A stretch of DNA of 64,000 nucleotides from contig NC_034412.1 in the NCBI RefSeq assembly GCF_002078875.1, positions 84,865,491 through 84,929,490 on the forward strand. The letters run 5' to 3'. Under the pieces are notes generated by a model. That model worked only from the letters and a program-made list of their open reading frames with translations, searched no databases and had not been told where the DNA came from. A program made the translations under genes and the position numbers. The DNA comes from Numida meleagris (lineage: Eukaryota; Chordata; Aves; Galliformes; Numididae). Positions 38,791 through 50,200 of this stretch are shown one piece after another (positions within the stretch are counted from its first letter, which is position 1; each line of letters begins with the position of its first letter).

Positions 38791-41700
38791 AAAGACATAA
38801 AACCTCTGCAATACATTCAAGTAATGTTTCACATGGGAGAATTTAGACTTACTTTCAGCTGGTTCATACTTCATGCCTCACACCAAGAAAGCAATTGGTT
38901 TTCTTCTTTAAGGCGATCACAAATGGTATTCTAATGTATATATCCTTTTATGTGTTATCTTTGTATGTCACAGAATTCAGCTAAACCATCTGACTCAAAG
39001 TTAGCCTGTGGCTGAGCATTATATGGGTCAATTATACAATACTCCTTCTATCACTTCTAAATCAATCGCCTCTTAATTTCAACGACTGTCCTCTTAACAG
39101 GGCGAAAAGGATCTAATTGCCTCCCTGTGGACCACTTGCAACAGCAAACCCCTCTAAATTCACTTTGCCTACTCCTGTGCTGGATTTCTGTGCAATTTAA
39201 CTTGAACGTGTATCAAAACGCCTTCTTTCCCAGAATTGATAATTATTTTGTCATCTCTTCAGATTATTTCTGAATTTACTGGCAAGATGTCCAACACAGA
39301 ATGCTGTATTACTCGTGAAAACAGATTACAGTGATACAACAGGATGGTTTTTCTTTTTTTCATTTGTTTCCTTTTTTTTCCCCACACTCTTTTCCTTTCC
39401 TTTATACAGTTGAGGGTATTAGAAATACATGTTTACATTTTTGTCAGTGTTACTGAGCTCTGCTTCACAGCGTTTATTGTTGTTGAGCATATGCACCAGA
39501 ACACAGTGTAATAAGGTCATATCCTTGTATTACTAACAGCTCCAGCTAAAGCTGCATTGACTCAAATGTACAGAAGGTTGTAGCTTCAGGAGAATGAAGA
39601 CCAACAGTAGTATCTTAAAAGGTAAACCTGCATTTCAGAGCATCAGAGGTTAACAGTATATACTCTGGAGAGGAGGCCATTCCAGAGAGGTCCCTCAGCC
39701 TAAAGTGTTGTACCTTTTTAATTTTTATTGCCTTTTTTAGGGCTTTTGCAGCTCTTTCAGCTGGCAGATTGTAAGGAGAGGGATTCTACAACCATTTTTT
39801 TCTACTTGTGACAATGCCAGCTGGAGCACATGAAATGCACAAGTGGTTGCTCTTGCAATTGCTTCATGACAGTCGAGAGTTCCCTCAGATTTTGTCTTGG
39901 CTCCTTGACAATACTAAGAACCAGTTAAGGAGAAAAATAACCAAGGATTAGTTCTGCCACAGCTGAAGCTAATCTAAACCTATATTGCTTCTTTCACAAC
40001 CTTCCCATCACACATCCCCAGTCCTTGTCAGAACCTCCTGAGCTCATTTAACAGTACTGTGACATAGGTCAGTATTCATTTATATGAAAACTAACCCGAC
40101 AAAAATTTGACTTGCTTTGGCCTTCTTCAAATCTCTAATCCAGGAACAGAAAACCAGGAGTATCAGAACAAGTGATGGGGGAATAAGATATGGCCCTTCA
40201 GGGAAACTACACGGAATTTTATCTCCACCAATTCTGACTCCACAGAGGTCAGCAAAACCAAATTTAATCCTAAGTCTTAGCATGCTAAAATTTATATTTA
40301 TTGCATGATCACGTTGCTACAGTATTTTTATGAAGATAGCAATTCAAACCGTTATATTTTTTAGCATTCAGTGTATTTCAGAGCATCGTGGTTAGGTAAT
40401 ACTCATCGCAGTCTGTCTTTTTTCATTGCCTCTGTGATTAGCATTCGGTCATTGACCCACAGGAATCTATCTTGAATAAAGATTCACTACTTCTTGAGGC
40501 ACAAAACAGAATATCTATTTGGTTGGTATTTGTAATAAAAATTTTTCTAATAATATGTCAAGCACTTACTGACATAGGGCATTCTAAATTTTTGTAAATT
40601 CCACTTCAAACTCTGTTTCATTTCTGTGACTGTCTGGGAGTAGTTTTCACCATTTATACCTCAGGAAATGGCAAACAAACAAACAAAAACAGTCGTATCC
40701 TGAGGGAAAAAAGCAAACAAACAAGAAAACCCACACCAAACCACCAGATCACAGAAAGAAGTATTTCTTTTAACATTTCTGTTAGAAAAGCTGATGGCTA
40801 CTCAGCACCAGACAAAACTTCTGCATAAATGCAATGCTATGCTAAGTGGTGTGGAAATACCAAAAGATTGCGAAATACTTTCTAAGGAGCTGTTAGCATG
40901 TGCCTGAGGCTATGCTGCTGAGCTGCAAATTTAAGGGGCGTGTTTTCATCAGTATTCAAGTCATATTTGTTAATGTGCAAGGAGAACCGCAAATAATGCC
41001 AAAAATCTGAAAAGTTATTATTTATTTTAGAAACATATTGTGTTGAGAAATATAATGGCATGCCCTGTGATATTTTTATTACTTTCTAAGGGAAGGGCCT
41101 GAAGTCCAGCCTTAGGTCCACATATCTTCCTTATGCAGTGCTGTCATTTATGCACATTGTTACCTTAATGCTGGTCCAGAGCCTCAAGCATAACATTAGT
41201 ATTCAATTCTAAATACGTGAATAACATCCTTGATATCACATGCCTAGTGGTAAACATCTACATGCCTGGAGAACAGAGGCTGTAGCCTTCTGGAACATAA
41301 ATATATCATTATATATTTTACAGTCCACTGCATGTATCTATGAGCTACTAAGCAAATAGTAACATTCAAGTATTTTCTAAAGCAACCTAACATGATGTCC
41401 ACATTGTCATTACGTAACTAAAGTTATATAGATTAAGAATATGTTAGCAGGTGGCACATTTACACTCTTGAAAAATACAGAGCAAAACCTGGCTGTCCAA
41501 AATACTCAGAAATGTCTCAATATGTGCCCAGCTGAAGCCCAGGGGTGGCAGACTTCTATGGCAGATCTAGTTCGGTTGAGTTAAGCAGTTAGCACTAAGT
41601 GCCCACCCTTCTGCCAAAGACCACCATCTCCTCAGCTATGCTGATGCAAACTGACATTGGCAGATTCCCACATTCAACAGAAGAGCCAAATGACAGGTGG

Positions 41701-43401
41701 GAGCAGTAACTTCTGTAACTATTCCAAATAAATCTGCTACCAAACATGAGTAGACCATAATTTTCCAAGAGGCTGAGCACTTGCAGCTTGAGCTGAATGG
41801 AAATCTCTGTTTAAAATTAAAAAAAAAAAAAAAATCCCAAGATTTGGTCAAAATGTGAGAACAGCTGTGAAAATGTGAAAAATTGTTCAGGCCAAGTAAA
41901 AGTTATTAACGCACTGATCAAGTTAATAAAAACTGAGTCTTCACAGTGGAAAAATTATTTCTTCATCAATTCAATACAAGCTGAAAAAATGGAAGCTCCA
42001 GGCACACCATGCTGCTAAGTCTAACCAATCTACTTCAGATGTTGACTTCTAGGCCCTGAAAGAAGAGACATCAAAAAAAAAAATCACTTCTGAAAATCTG
42101 ACCCTACACTTTCCACGAGTCTCCGCATACCTGCTTCCTTCCTGCTGCTACCAAGCCTAGACCATTATTTATGAATGCTTAGAATAGGAGATCTACAATA
42201 TATTAGCTGCATCATTTCAAGTCCTTAACAAATTTATATTAAAAGTCTTGGGATATGAGGAGAAGTCATTGCTTTAAGAAATTATAAAGGCAATCCTTTC
42301 AGAGAAGAAATATGTGTGTGAATGAATGTAGTTGAAAAAATGTGAACGTGGTTTTGGGCATGTAAGATTGTAACACATATATCTCATGTACATAAGGTAT
42401 GCACAGCTTCAGTGCACAGAAACGTCTTATGGCATCCCTTGTATTCATTATCAAATATCAAAGTAATAAATACACATACCTTCATTTATTTCTAAAAAAC
42501 TTGAACATGTGAAGAAAAAAAATCTGTTTTTATGTGAATAATTTTTATTAGGCAATCATTCTAGGAACATGTAACACAAGGAAGTCACACACAAGACAAC
42601 AGAAAAAAAAAAAAAAAAAAAAAACCTGTTTAGTGCAAAAGTGAAAAGTACAGAAATTTCTTATAGTAATCCCAAGACAGTTATGTGCTGCCCTCAGTGT
42701 TCCTTAAGCATAGTGGCCAGGGTTTGAGGGAAATTTCAGCATCTTCTGTTCGGACTTGTGTGAAAATCTCTACACACCTGTGCTGAAATGCCAATTCTGT
42801 CTGCTTTTCAGAATGTAAAGCTTTATTCCTTTCTCTTTTTTTTTTTTTACCCCATTCTCCTAGCCCCCAAAGGAAAATCCCACAGTGCTCCCCATACCTC
42901 TCCTACACTTCAGTAAGCCAAAAATACACTGAGAATGTTCCATTGCTTATATAGCATGTTCACCCATTGTGTAAGATGTTCTGTCATACCCATCTATTCT
43001 GATGCTGAGATAGATATTCAGTTTGTAAGACATCCAAGCAATACCTGGAGTTGCATGGATAAAATGGCATAAAACAGTGGGAAAACACCTGAGATGCTAT
43101 TAATTATAGCATAACCATAAAATTTAAAGGGATGAGGTTAAGATTGATCTTCAGGAAAAATTGGCTGCAGATTAGAAGGGGCTTCTAATACCTCCCTGAG
43201 TGGAAGTCAAGAACCAGAAGACGTTCTGCTTCAGGAGGTAACTACTACTGTCTCCATCGACACCTGCCTGCATGGGGGCTTCCAAAGCAAAGTGAAGGCT
43301 GTACTCCCTGAAAAGGCTAACACCTAATCTCCCAACAGTGGCTCTTACTCGGACACATACCCCACTGGATGCAGCTGGAGACCCATGCAGCATATAGGAT
43401 G

Positions 43402-43654
43402 AGATAAGACAACAGGTAAAGACTTTAAGTTGTGCCAGGGGAGGTTCAGGTTGGATATTAGGAAAAATTTCTTCTCAGGAATGGTGGTGAGGTATTGGAA
43501 CAGGCTGTCCAGGGAGGTGGTGGAGTAACCATCCCTAGAGGTGTTCAAAGAATGGGTAGATATGGCAGTGGGTGACATGTCTTTTTTTTCTGTGATGGGT
43601 CAATGGTTGCACTAGATGATCTCTGTGGTCTTTTCCAACCTTTATGATTCTGTA
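43402..43654 (+). repeat. CR1 LINE 3' fragment next to the WDR1 promoter
   Basis: It carries the last coding block (caggttggatattaggaaaa, encoding a [12 protein letters not shown] motif) and the 3' untranslated region (tgatctctgtggtcttttcc), then tatgattctgt. It ends only about 140 bp before the CpG island, so it marks the upstream limit of the sequence likely to belong to the core promoter. Confidence 0.87.
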
Positions 43655-43821
43655 ACATGAGGAACTGGCAGGCAGAGGCCTGTGACTGCTAACCACACGA
43701 CAAGAGAAAAGGCCGAAGCCACCGGCTCAGAGGCCTCACCCCCTGTGCCCTTTCACACGCCCCTCTCTCCTCGGACTCCCCAGCCTCTCCCCACAGCTCT
43801 GCTGCCCGCCGCCCGCCCGCT

Positions 43822-43835
43822 GTCCCCATAGCAAC
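43822..43835 (+). promoter_or_regulatory. RFX X-box-like site
   Basis: GTCCCCATAGCAAC fits the X-box pattern GTNRCC-N2-RGYAAC with a single mismatch (C at the R position of the first half). It lies at the upstream edge of the CpG island. Confidence 0.45.
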
Positions 43836-43856
43836 CGCGGCTTCACGGCCGCTCGA

Positions 43857-43866
43857 GCGCATGCGT
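43857..43866. promoter_or_regulatory. NRF1-type site 1
   Basis: GCGCATGCGT is a near-palindrome matching the NRF1 core (GCGCATGCGC). It lies 20 bp before a second, perfect copy. Confidence 0.55.
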
Positions 43867-43885
43867 GGCAGCACGGGAGGACTCC

Positions 43886-43895
43886 GCGCATGCGC
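43886..43895. promoter_or_regulatory. NRF1-type site 2 (perfect palindrome)
   Basis: GCGCATGCGC is the exact palindromic NRF1 core. Paired with the site at 43857, it suggests NRF1-driven basal transcription, common in CpG-island promoters. Confidence 0.6.
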
Positions 43896-44112
43896 AAGAG
43901 GTCCGGCGGCACCCACCTCGAGTCTGGTCCGAGGCTCCGTGTGGTGCGCGCCGCGGCTCTCTCGCAGCTCCCTGCAGCTCCCTGCCGGGGCGGGGCCGGC
44001 TCCTGCGGCCGCCCCAGCGCAGCCCCGCCGGGCCCGGCCGAGCCGACGGCATTTCCGGGGGAGGGAGCGGTGCGCGGGCTGGCGGGGAGCGGCGCGGCGC
44101 GAGCAGAGTTGA

Positions 44113-44122
44113 CTATATATGG
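44113..44122 (+). promoter_or_regulatory. CArG-like / TATA-like element
   Basis: CTATATATGG differs from the consensus CArG box CC(A/T)6GG at one position and is the only AT-only patch in the GC-rich promoter. Actin-regulator genes are often controlled by SRF with MRTF cofactors, so an SRF site is plausible. A TATA-box role is equally possible. An ATG inside it (44119) would open a 24-codon upstream frame in frame with WDR1 but stopped by TGA before the real start. Confidence 0.5.
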
Positions 44123-44280
44123 TCAAAGGCAGGGGAGAGCGGCGGGCCGCGCGGGCGCTTCCTGCTTCGTGCCGCTGGGCGCCGCGGGGCTGAGGCGGCG
44201 GCGGGGAGCAGAGCGCAGCGGCGGCCGTCTGCCCGCCTGCGTCCCCTTCGCAGCGCCGCGGCACGAGCTAGTGGACGAGG

Positions 44281-44296
44281 ATGCCGTACGAGATCA
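44281..44296 (+). CDS. WDR1: WDR1 coding exon 1
   Basis: Encodes MPYEI plus the first base of Lys6. The ATG has A at -3 (gaggATGc). The donor is GTAAGC at 44297. Too short to appear as an open frame, it is identified because it joins exon 2 in phase to give the conserved MPYEIKK start of the family. Confidence 0.95.
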
Positions 44297-47200
44297 GTAA
44301 GCTCCGGCGCGGCAGAGGGGACCGAGGCGGGGAGGGTGGTCTGGGGCTCGGGTCTCTGGCTGCGGCCTCGCTGCGGGGCGGCGGCCGCTCGCCGCTCGGT
44401 GACAGCAACAAGTGACCGCGCCGCTGGGAGGCGGCTGGGAGCCCAGGGACTTCAAACGCCTTTTTTTTTTTTCCTCTGCCCATTTTTTTTTCCTTATTTA
44501 TTTTTTTTTCTTTTTCCCATAGAAAAAGTGTTCGCCAGCCTCCCGCAGGTTGAACGAGGCGTTTCCAAAATCATTGGAGGTGATCCTAAAGGCAACAATT
44601 TTCTCTATACCAATGGAAAATGTGTCATCATCCGAAACATCGATGTAACGTATCCCGATGTATTTATTTTGTCTCTTCGCGTTACCCCCTCGCGAAGTTC
44701 TGCTCCCCCCCCGCCCCCCGTCCCCCCTCCCCTCGTCCCCCTGTGCTCCCCTGGCAGCGGGGAGCCGCGCTGGAGGTCACGGCGCAGCCCTCAGCACGGG
44801 GGATAGGAAGGTGCATGACTCAGGCCGGGCAGCGGCTGCAAGAATTCCTGAAGAATCGCAGTGAAACGTGCAGCTCTCCTCCTCTCTTTGCATAGAGTGT
44901 GTAGAGGAGGGGCTGATAGTTCTGGTTGGCCTTGTGCTTTTTCTGAAATAGCACTGTCAGGAGTTGGGAGATCTGTTTGCCTAATAAGGCTTCCTTATTT
45001 GTTGCATCGGGCCTTTGGCTTCTAAGAGCAGCATGCAAATAGTTGCGAACAGCTACCTCTAAATTCATGAGTCCTTAGCTGCTTTTTTCCCTAGCATTCC
45101 AGGAATCACAGCAGTTGTCAGGCACTTGATTTGGTGGTGTCAGTGTACCTTGTTTTCAGCCCTGGTCATAGGGAACTTTTCTCATTCATTCAATGTTGGA
45201 ATATCTAGATAAATGCACCACACCACTCTGAAAGCACTGTTTTGATTTTAATCTTTGATGATAGCCAGAGAAATGTTAGTTGAGTTCCTTAAATAATATC
45301 TCGTCCAAGATGGCATCCATTTAAGAAGTATGGAGGAAGCGTAATATAGCTATTGTTCAGCTGTTGTTTTTCAAAATTTTTTATTTACACCACGTAAATG
45401 TTTAATCTTTGGAAAAATCAAACTCTCCCCTGGATTTTCCTTCCTTGCTGTAAATCTGGCTGCAGTGCGGGTTGCTGCAAAGGGGCAGATCCCACTTCTG
45501 GAATTTTTAGGTCTCCACCACAAATGCACGTTTGTTTCTGGCTGCTTTTTCTTTTGCAAACTGGGTTTTCGAGCTATTTTCCTGATTAATCTCAACATTC
45601 CCACTGTATTTGGATATTCACTGTTATTTTGTAACACAGAAATGCTACTAAACAATTCTTCGCAAACATCTTGTTTGCTCTCTGTTTAAATGTACTTGTT
45701 GAAAAACAAAGCCAAGCTTGCACTTAGCATTATCCTGTAATAATAGTGTTTCACTCTTGGTGTTAAGGGAAGTTCAGTTTTCTGAAACCAGAAGCCTCAT
45801 TTAAGCACGGTGCAATGAGAGAAGAGAAAAGCCACTGTGCTTACGTTACAGCTTTTGCCAAGTTATGGGTTGTGACCTCCTCCCTTGTGCTGTGATTAGT
45901 GCTCATCTGATTCTGTTCTGGGGCTTAAATGTGAAGAAAACAACTTTCTGAATCAGCTCACTGGTGCAAATGTTGGTCCCAGCACAAGCCAGAACATAGA
46001 GCAGGTGGCAAAGTCCAAGCACAAAAGTGTGGTGGAACTTCAGGAGTTTCAATTTAGACTGTTTAAACTGTCAATGGAAGTTGAGAATGGAAGTCATAAA
46101 CCCCTCAGTTTTATGATGTTACTTATCTTGATATGTAAATTTACCTGAAGCAGCAAGGGGGAAGAGTTTGTCACCTGTCAATTATTAACAGTAGTATTCT
46201 GCGGACTACAGAATGTGTTGTACAGCAGTGACACAAAAACCAAGCAAAGCCTCTGCTGTGGCTTTTCTACTGGGGAGTGCTGCAGCAATGTGGACACATT
46301 TCCAAACCTAATTTGGAAACGAGTCCACTGCTAGTTGAGAAGTATGTCTTCTCTGTGAACTGTGGAGGACTCTATAATAGTTTGCAACAACCAGCTAAAA
46401 TCCTGAGAAGTCAACATGTAATCTCTCCATGATCAGCTCTCCAGTGGGACAGTTGTGCTCTAATTAAAAAAAAAAAGTCATTAAGATGCAGTGAACAGTC
46501 TCCTCTAAATCAAGAGCTAATCAGTAGTGATGAATATAGCCTTCAGGGTTAGTGTTTGAGCATGAGCTAGAGAGTTTCTTTAACAAGAAGTAGTCCTGGA
46601 ACAGTGCTGCTCTGAGAGACGGGAGGACTGGTGATGCTTGTAAGGTTTCATACTTAATAAATATTTTATATCGTCTTCGTGGTTTCAAGCCTACTTTGAA
46701 GCTTGGAGCTTAAACTGCTCGCTTTCATACATGGGTCTGATTTCAGCATTGAAAATAAGCTCTCTCTTCTTGTTGAATCTGATAATTGCTACTGCGTTTG
46801 TCCTGGCTAACAATCTTATCCTAAAACCTCTTTAGAATTGAGGTTTTTTGCTTTTGATATGAAAGATACGCATGTTAGATTCCTTCTGCCTGTAAAGGCA
46901 GTTTTCTTATCAAATAAACAGGATTTAAATAATTATCTGGTATCCTGAATCTATTTACCACATTTTATGTTTGGAAGACTGTTTTTGTTCATTTTGTTGT
47001 TTTTTTTTTTAACTACGCTTCACCCCTGAAGTCTGTTTGTGAGTACCCAGTGTTTCATCCACTTAACTTCCTGGGGGTTGCTGCTGTTAAACAGCAGCCA
47101 CGTGTATATGCTATTCCTAGCAGTGTGTGAGGTTTTTTGAGCTCCTTGAACTTGTGGATGGTGCAGTATAACACAGAGAAAACATTATTTGGTCTTGCTT

Positions 47201-50200
47201 GGATAAAATCCCATAGTACGCAAAATGGAGAATGACGCGTGGATGCAGGCAGTTGTGACTTTAAGTAGGGCTCTAATGCAGTCAAGCAATGTAAAAGCAG
47301 TAATGGAGGAGCTGCTTCTTGCATGAGTAAGCTGTATTTTGCCTCTTGAGATGTAACACTACTGCAACAGCAAGAACTCCTGCAAGCAAGAGAATGTCTG
47401 CTTTCTAGCACAGAGCAGGTGCTTTGGTTGCTCCTGATTGGACGGCTGAATCATACCATAACATCAGATGGTTTTCTGGTTTGGTCGGAAAAATCTGTAT
47501 TAATCACAACAGCTAAAATGCTCTTTTGCTTTGGTCATAGGAGTAAGGTTTCTGAAACTTGAAAGATATCTGATAACTGCTAGAAAAAATTATTCTAAGG
47601 AATAGAGTCTTATTTTGTGGCATAAGGACTGTATTTGGAAGATGTGCAGAATGGCTTTTTTGTTTATGAAGATAATTTGAGAGCAGGTACTGGAGGAATT
47701 CTGTCTTGACGTTATCGTTTTAGTTTTTATTTTTTTGTGTGTGTAATTGTGACTGAAACACTGAGTCAATTTTATTACCCAGCTTGATGCATCTGGAAAC
47801 ATTTAAGACTGAAGAGATAAAAAATCATGATGGAATGGCTGTGCATTTCCAAATTCCAGTATAGCAGTATAGCTGTTGATATTAGGGATGACTTTGTGTA
47901 CCAGCCTAGTAGCTTCTAAACCAGACTTCAGTTGCCAAGGATGAGTAATGTCTGCCCACCTCATTGGTTACTGAGTAATCTTAGGTATGTAGTGATGAGT
48001 AGTAGCTGTGCAATATGGTTAACCATATGCTTAACTTTTATACTCACTGTAGTGGAGCTTCTGGTTGTGTTTTCCAAAGCACAGCTTGTGTTTAGTAATC
48101 TACCTGGATAACTGCCTTACCTGTTTAGAATTACTTTAAAAAAAAAAAAAAAAGGACTCCAGTGCTTGGCCTATTACTTGGGAAAGTGTTTTTCTACTTT
48201 TCATTAGGTACTGAGGAGAGGAAGAAGTTATAGTTGATGTTGGCTGTCAGAGGAAATACTTGATTGTGGCAGTCATTGTAAATTAGCATGTTGTTTTAAG
48301 TAGACAGCAATTTTCTGTGCTTTGCCCTGCAGTTTTCTTCTCATTTGTAGACAATATCTTGATTTAAGGGACAAGTTGATGCGTGTGAGAGAAGACACAC
48401 ATGGACAAATTCTGAATTTGATCATGATATGTCTGTTTTTACTCTGTGAAAACCAGGAAATACTATGTAGTAACTTTTTTTTCCCTTTAAACTAGAATCC
48501 TGCAATTGCTGACATCTATACTGAGCACGCCCATCAGGTTGTAGTTGCCAAGTATGCTCCCAGTGGATTCTACATAGCATCTGGAGGTAAAGTATCGGTC
48601 TGCATACTGGACAGGCTGTATGGACAGAGGTGCTGAAGTGCTTCACACAGAATTTAATGACACAACAGAGTAGTTAATCTTCAAAGTTATGTATAGACTG
48701 TATATAGCCAATGTGAAATGGCTCAGTGAAGTTGAGTGAGGAAGGAAGGACTTCTGTAGGTGTTCCTGAAACCTCTTTTTTCTGGAGCAGTAAGATCAGT
48801 GACATGCTTGGTCATTTTAAAATTGGTATTTAAATCAGAAAAAAAACCTCTAAATCCACCTTACAAACATAAAGTGTCTAGAGCTGAAGAGGGAAGAAAA
48901 GCTTGGTGTAATGAACGATGTTTGTGCATACAGCAGAATGAAAAGTTAATTCTGAAATACAGAGGTACTGTTTTTTGTTGTTGTTAATACACTTTGAAAC
49001 TTTGAGGATGGGGGAGGGATTCTAGAAGAGTGTATACTCCTTTCCTTTCCCTCCCCCTTTCTTCCTGACAGAACTTGGCATGACTTGGCATCGTTTTTCT
49101 TAACAGTTGTAACATGAACTAAAAAAGACTTTCACTGGTAAGTTAGCAGGGAAAGAGGCTGATTCTCAGTGTCTGTATGATATACATGAATTGGTATCTG
49201 AGAATGAGTAGTATGAATTTCTTACAGCTTGAATTTCCTGGATTATCAGCAGAAATAGTTTCAGTTTTTGATGATTTGCAAAGAACTAAGTAAATCTATG
49301 CTAAAAGAAGCTTTCTTCAAATAATTGATCTCTTTCTGAACTAGTATACAGTTGAGGAATGCTAAGAAACACGTAGTAGTAGTATACTTATTAAAAAAGA
49401 ATTGCAGTCAATTTATGTATTCTTTAAATCTGCTTGCCATTGTCAACTTGAAAAGCAGGTAATGGTCCAAAATACAGGAGTTTCTGCTTTTAGGTAATGC
49501 GTGAGTTACTGTTGCTGAAAACAAGACATTCTGAATATGACCCCCCATAGAGAGTCCAGACTCATGTAGAGTTCTTAGTAGTAAGGAAATTTCTCTTGGC
49601 AATTTAAGGGGGAACACATTTTTGAATGTGTAAAATATCTCAGTTCTTCCTTCCTTGATTTCCTGCATATCTGAAAACTGTATTAGAGAACATCTCTTTT
49701 GCATACTGAGGAAGCTTTGAGAACGCTGTTAGGACAGCTTTATGTTTTGCTTTTTTTTTTCTTTTTTCTCCTCCTCGTCTGAAAGGAACCAAAGCCAGCA
49801 TTTTCTTGGTTCGGTCTTCTGCGTGGACTGTTTGTCAAACTGAGTACGTCCTTAAAATCCAGTTGGCATTCTTCACTGTACGGAGTTGGTGCTCTAGATG
49901 TGTGCCATACTCAGTGACTATCATTTTGGTTCTTGTGGCATTGTAGACTTTTGGTCCCCAGTAAAAGAGCAGTTAATACATACCTAGCCTAGTTCAAGAA
50001 GATGTCTGTCATTAGTGATCAGTGTAAGGAAGCTCCTTGCTTCCAGGGAAGCATTCGGTTGGCTTTTTTTCACTTGCCTATCTGACTCCAGTAAACAAGC
50101 TTAGGCTGCAATATTTCCTTTAAAATCTGACCTCCATATATCACATATAAATAGTTTGATGATACTGCTGAGCACGGAACCTGAAGATAGTATCAAGCTC

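Larger units (their letters stand above)
35406..43400. other. Long gene-free, repeat-poor stretch upstream of WDR1
   Basis: No CR1, LTR or DNA transposon is recognisable in nearly 8 kb, unlike the more repeat-rich stretch just before it. The part at about 35690-37560 has many TAAT/ATTA words. It holds a 40-bp tandem duplication (38711-38790), a 16-bp duplication (36719-36749) and A runs at 41819-41834 and 42603-42624. No exon is supported. The low repeat content would fit distal regulatory DNA, but that is only inference. Confidence 0.45.
43790..44450 (+). promoter_or_regulatory. WDR1: CpG-island promoter and 5' untranslated region of WDR1
   Basis: GC content and CpG frequency rise sharply from about 43790 and fall again in intron 1. 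Motifs seen: an RFX X-box-like site (43822-43835), two palindromic NRF1-type sites (43857-43866 and 43886-43895), an Sp1 GC box (43987-43996), an ETS core TTCCGG (44053-44058) and CTATATATGG (44113-44122). The last reads both as a TATA-like element and as a CArG box with one mismatch. The transcription start is not determined. If 44113 works as a TATA box, the start would be near 44145 and the 5' UTR about 135 bases. The start codon context is gaggATGc, with A at -3. Confidence 0.78.

Noticed and set aside
43689..44264. 191-codon minus-strand open frame in the WDR1 CpG island
   Set aside because: Stops are rare in any frame of GC-rich DNA. The product is low-complexity A/R/G/P without a domain, and it overlaps the WDR1 promoter and 5' UTR.
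43865..44806. 313-codon + strand open frame across WDR1 exons 1 and 2
   Set aside because: It reads exon 1 in a different frame and runs through intron 1 and into intron 2. Only its middle coincides with real exon 2. The splice-joined frame matches the WDR1 family.
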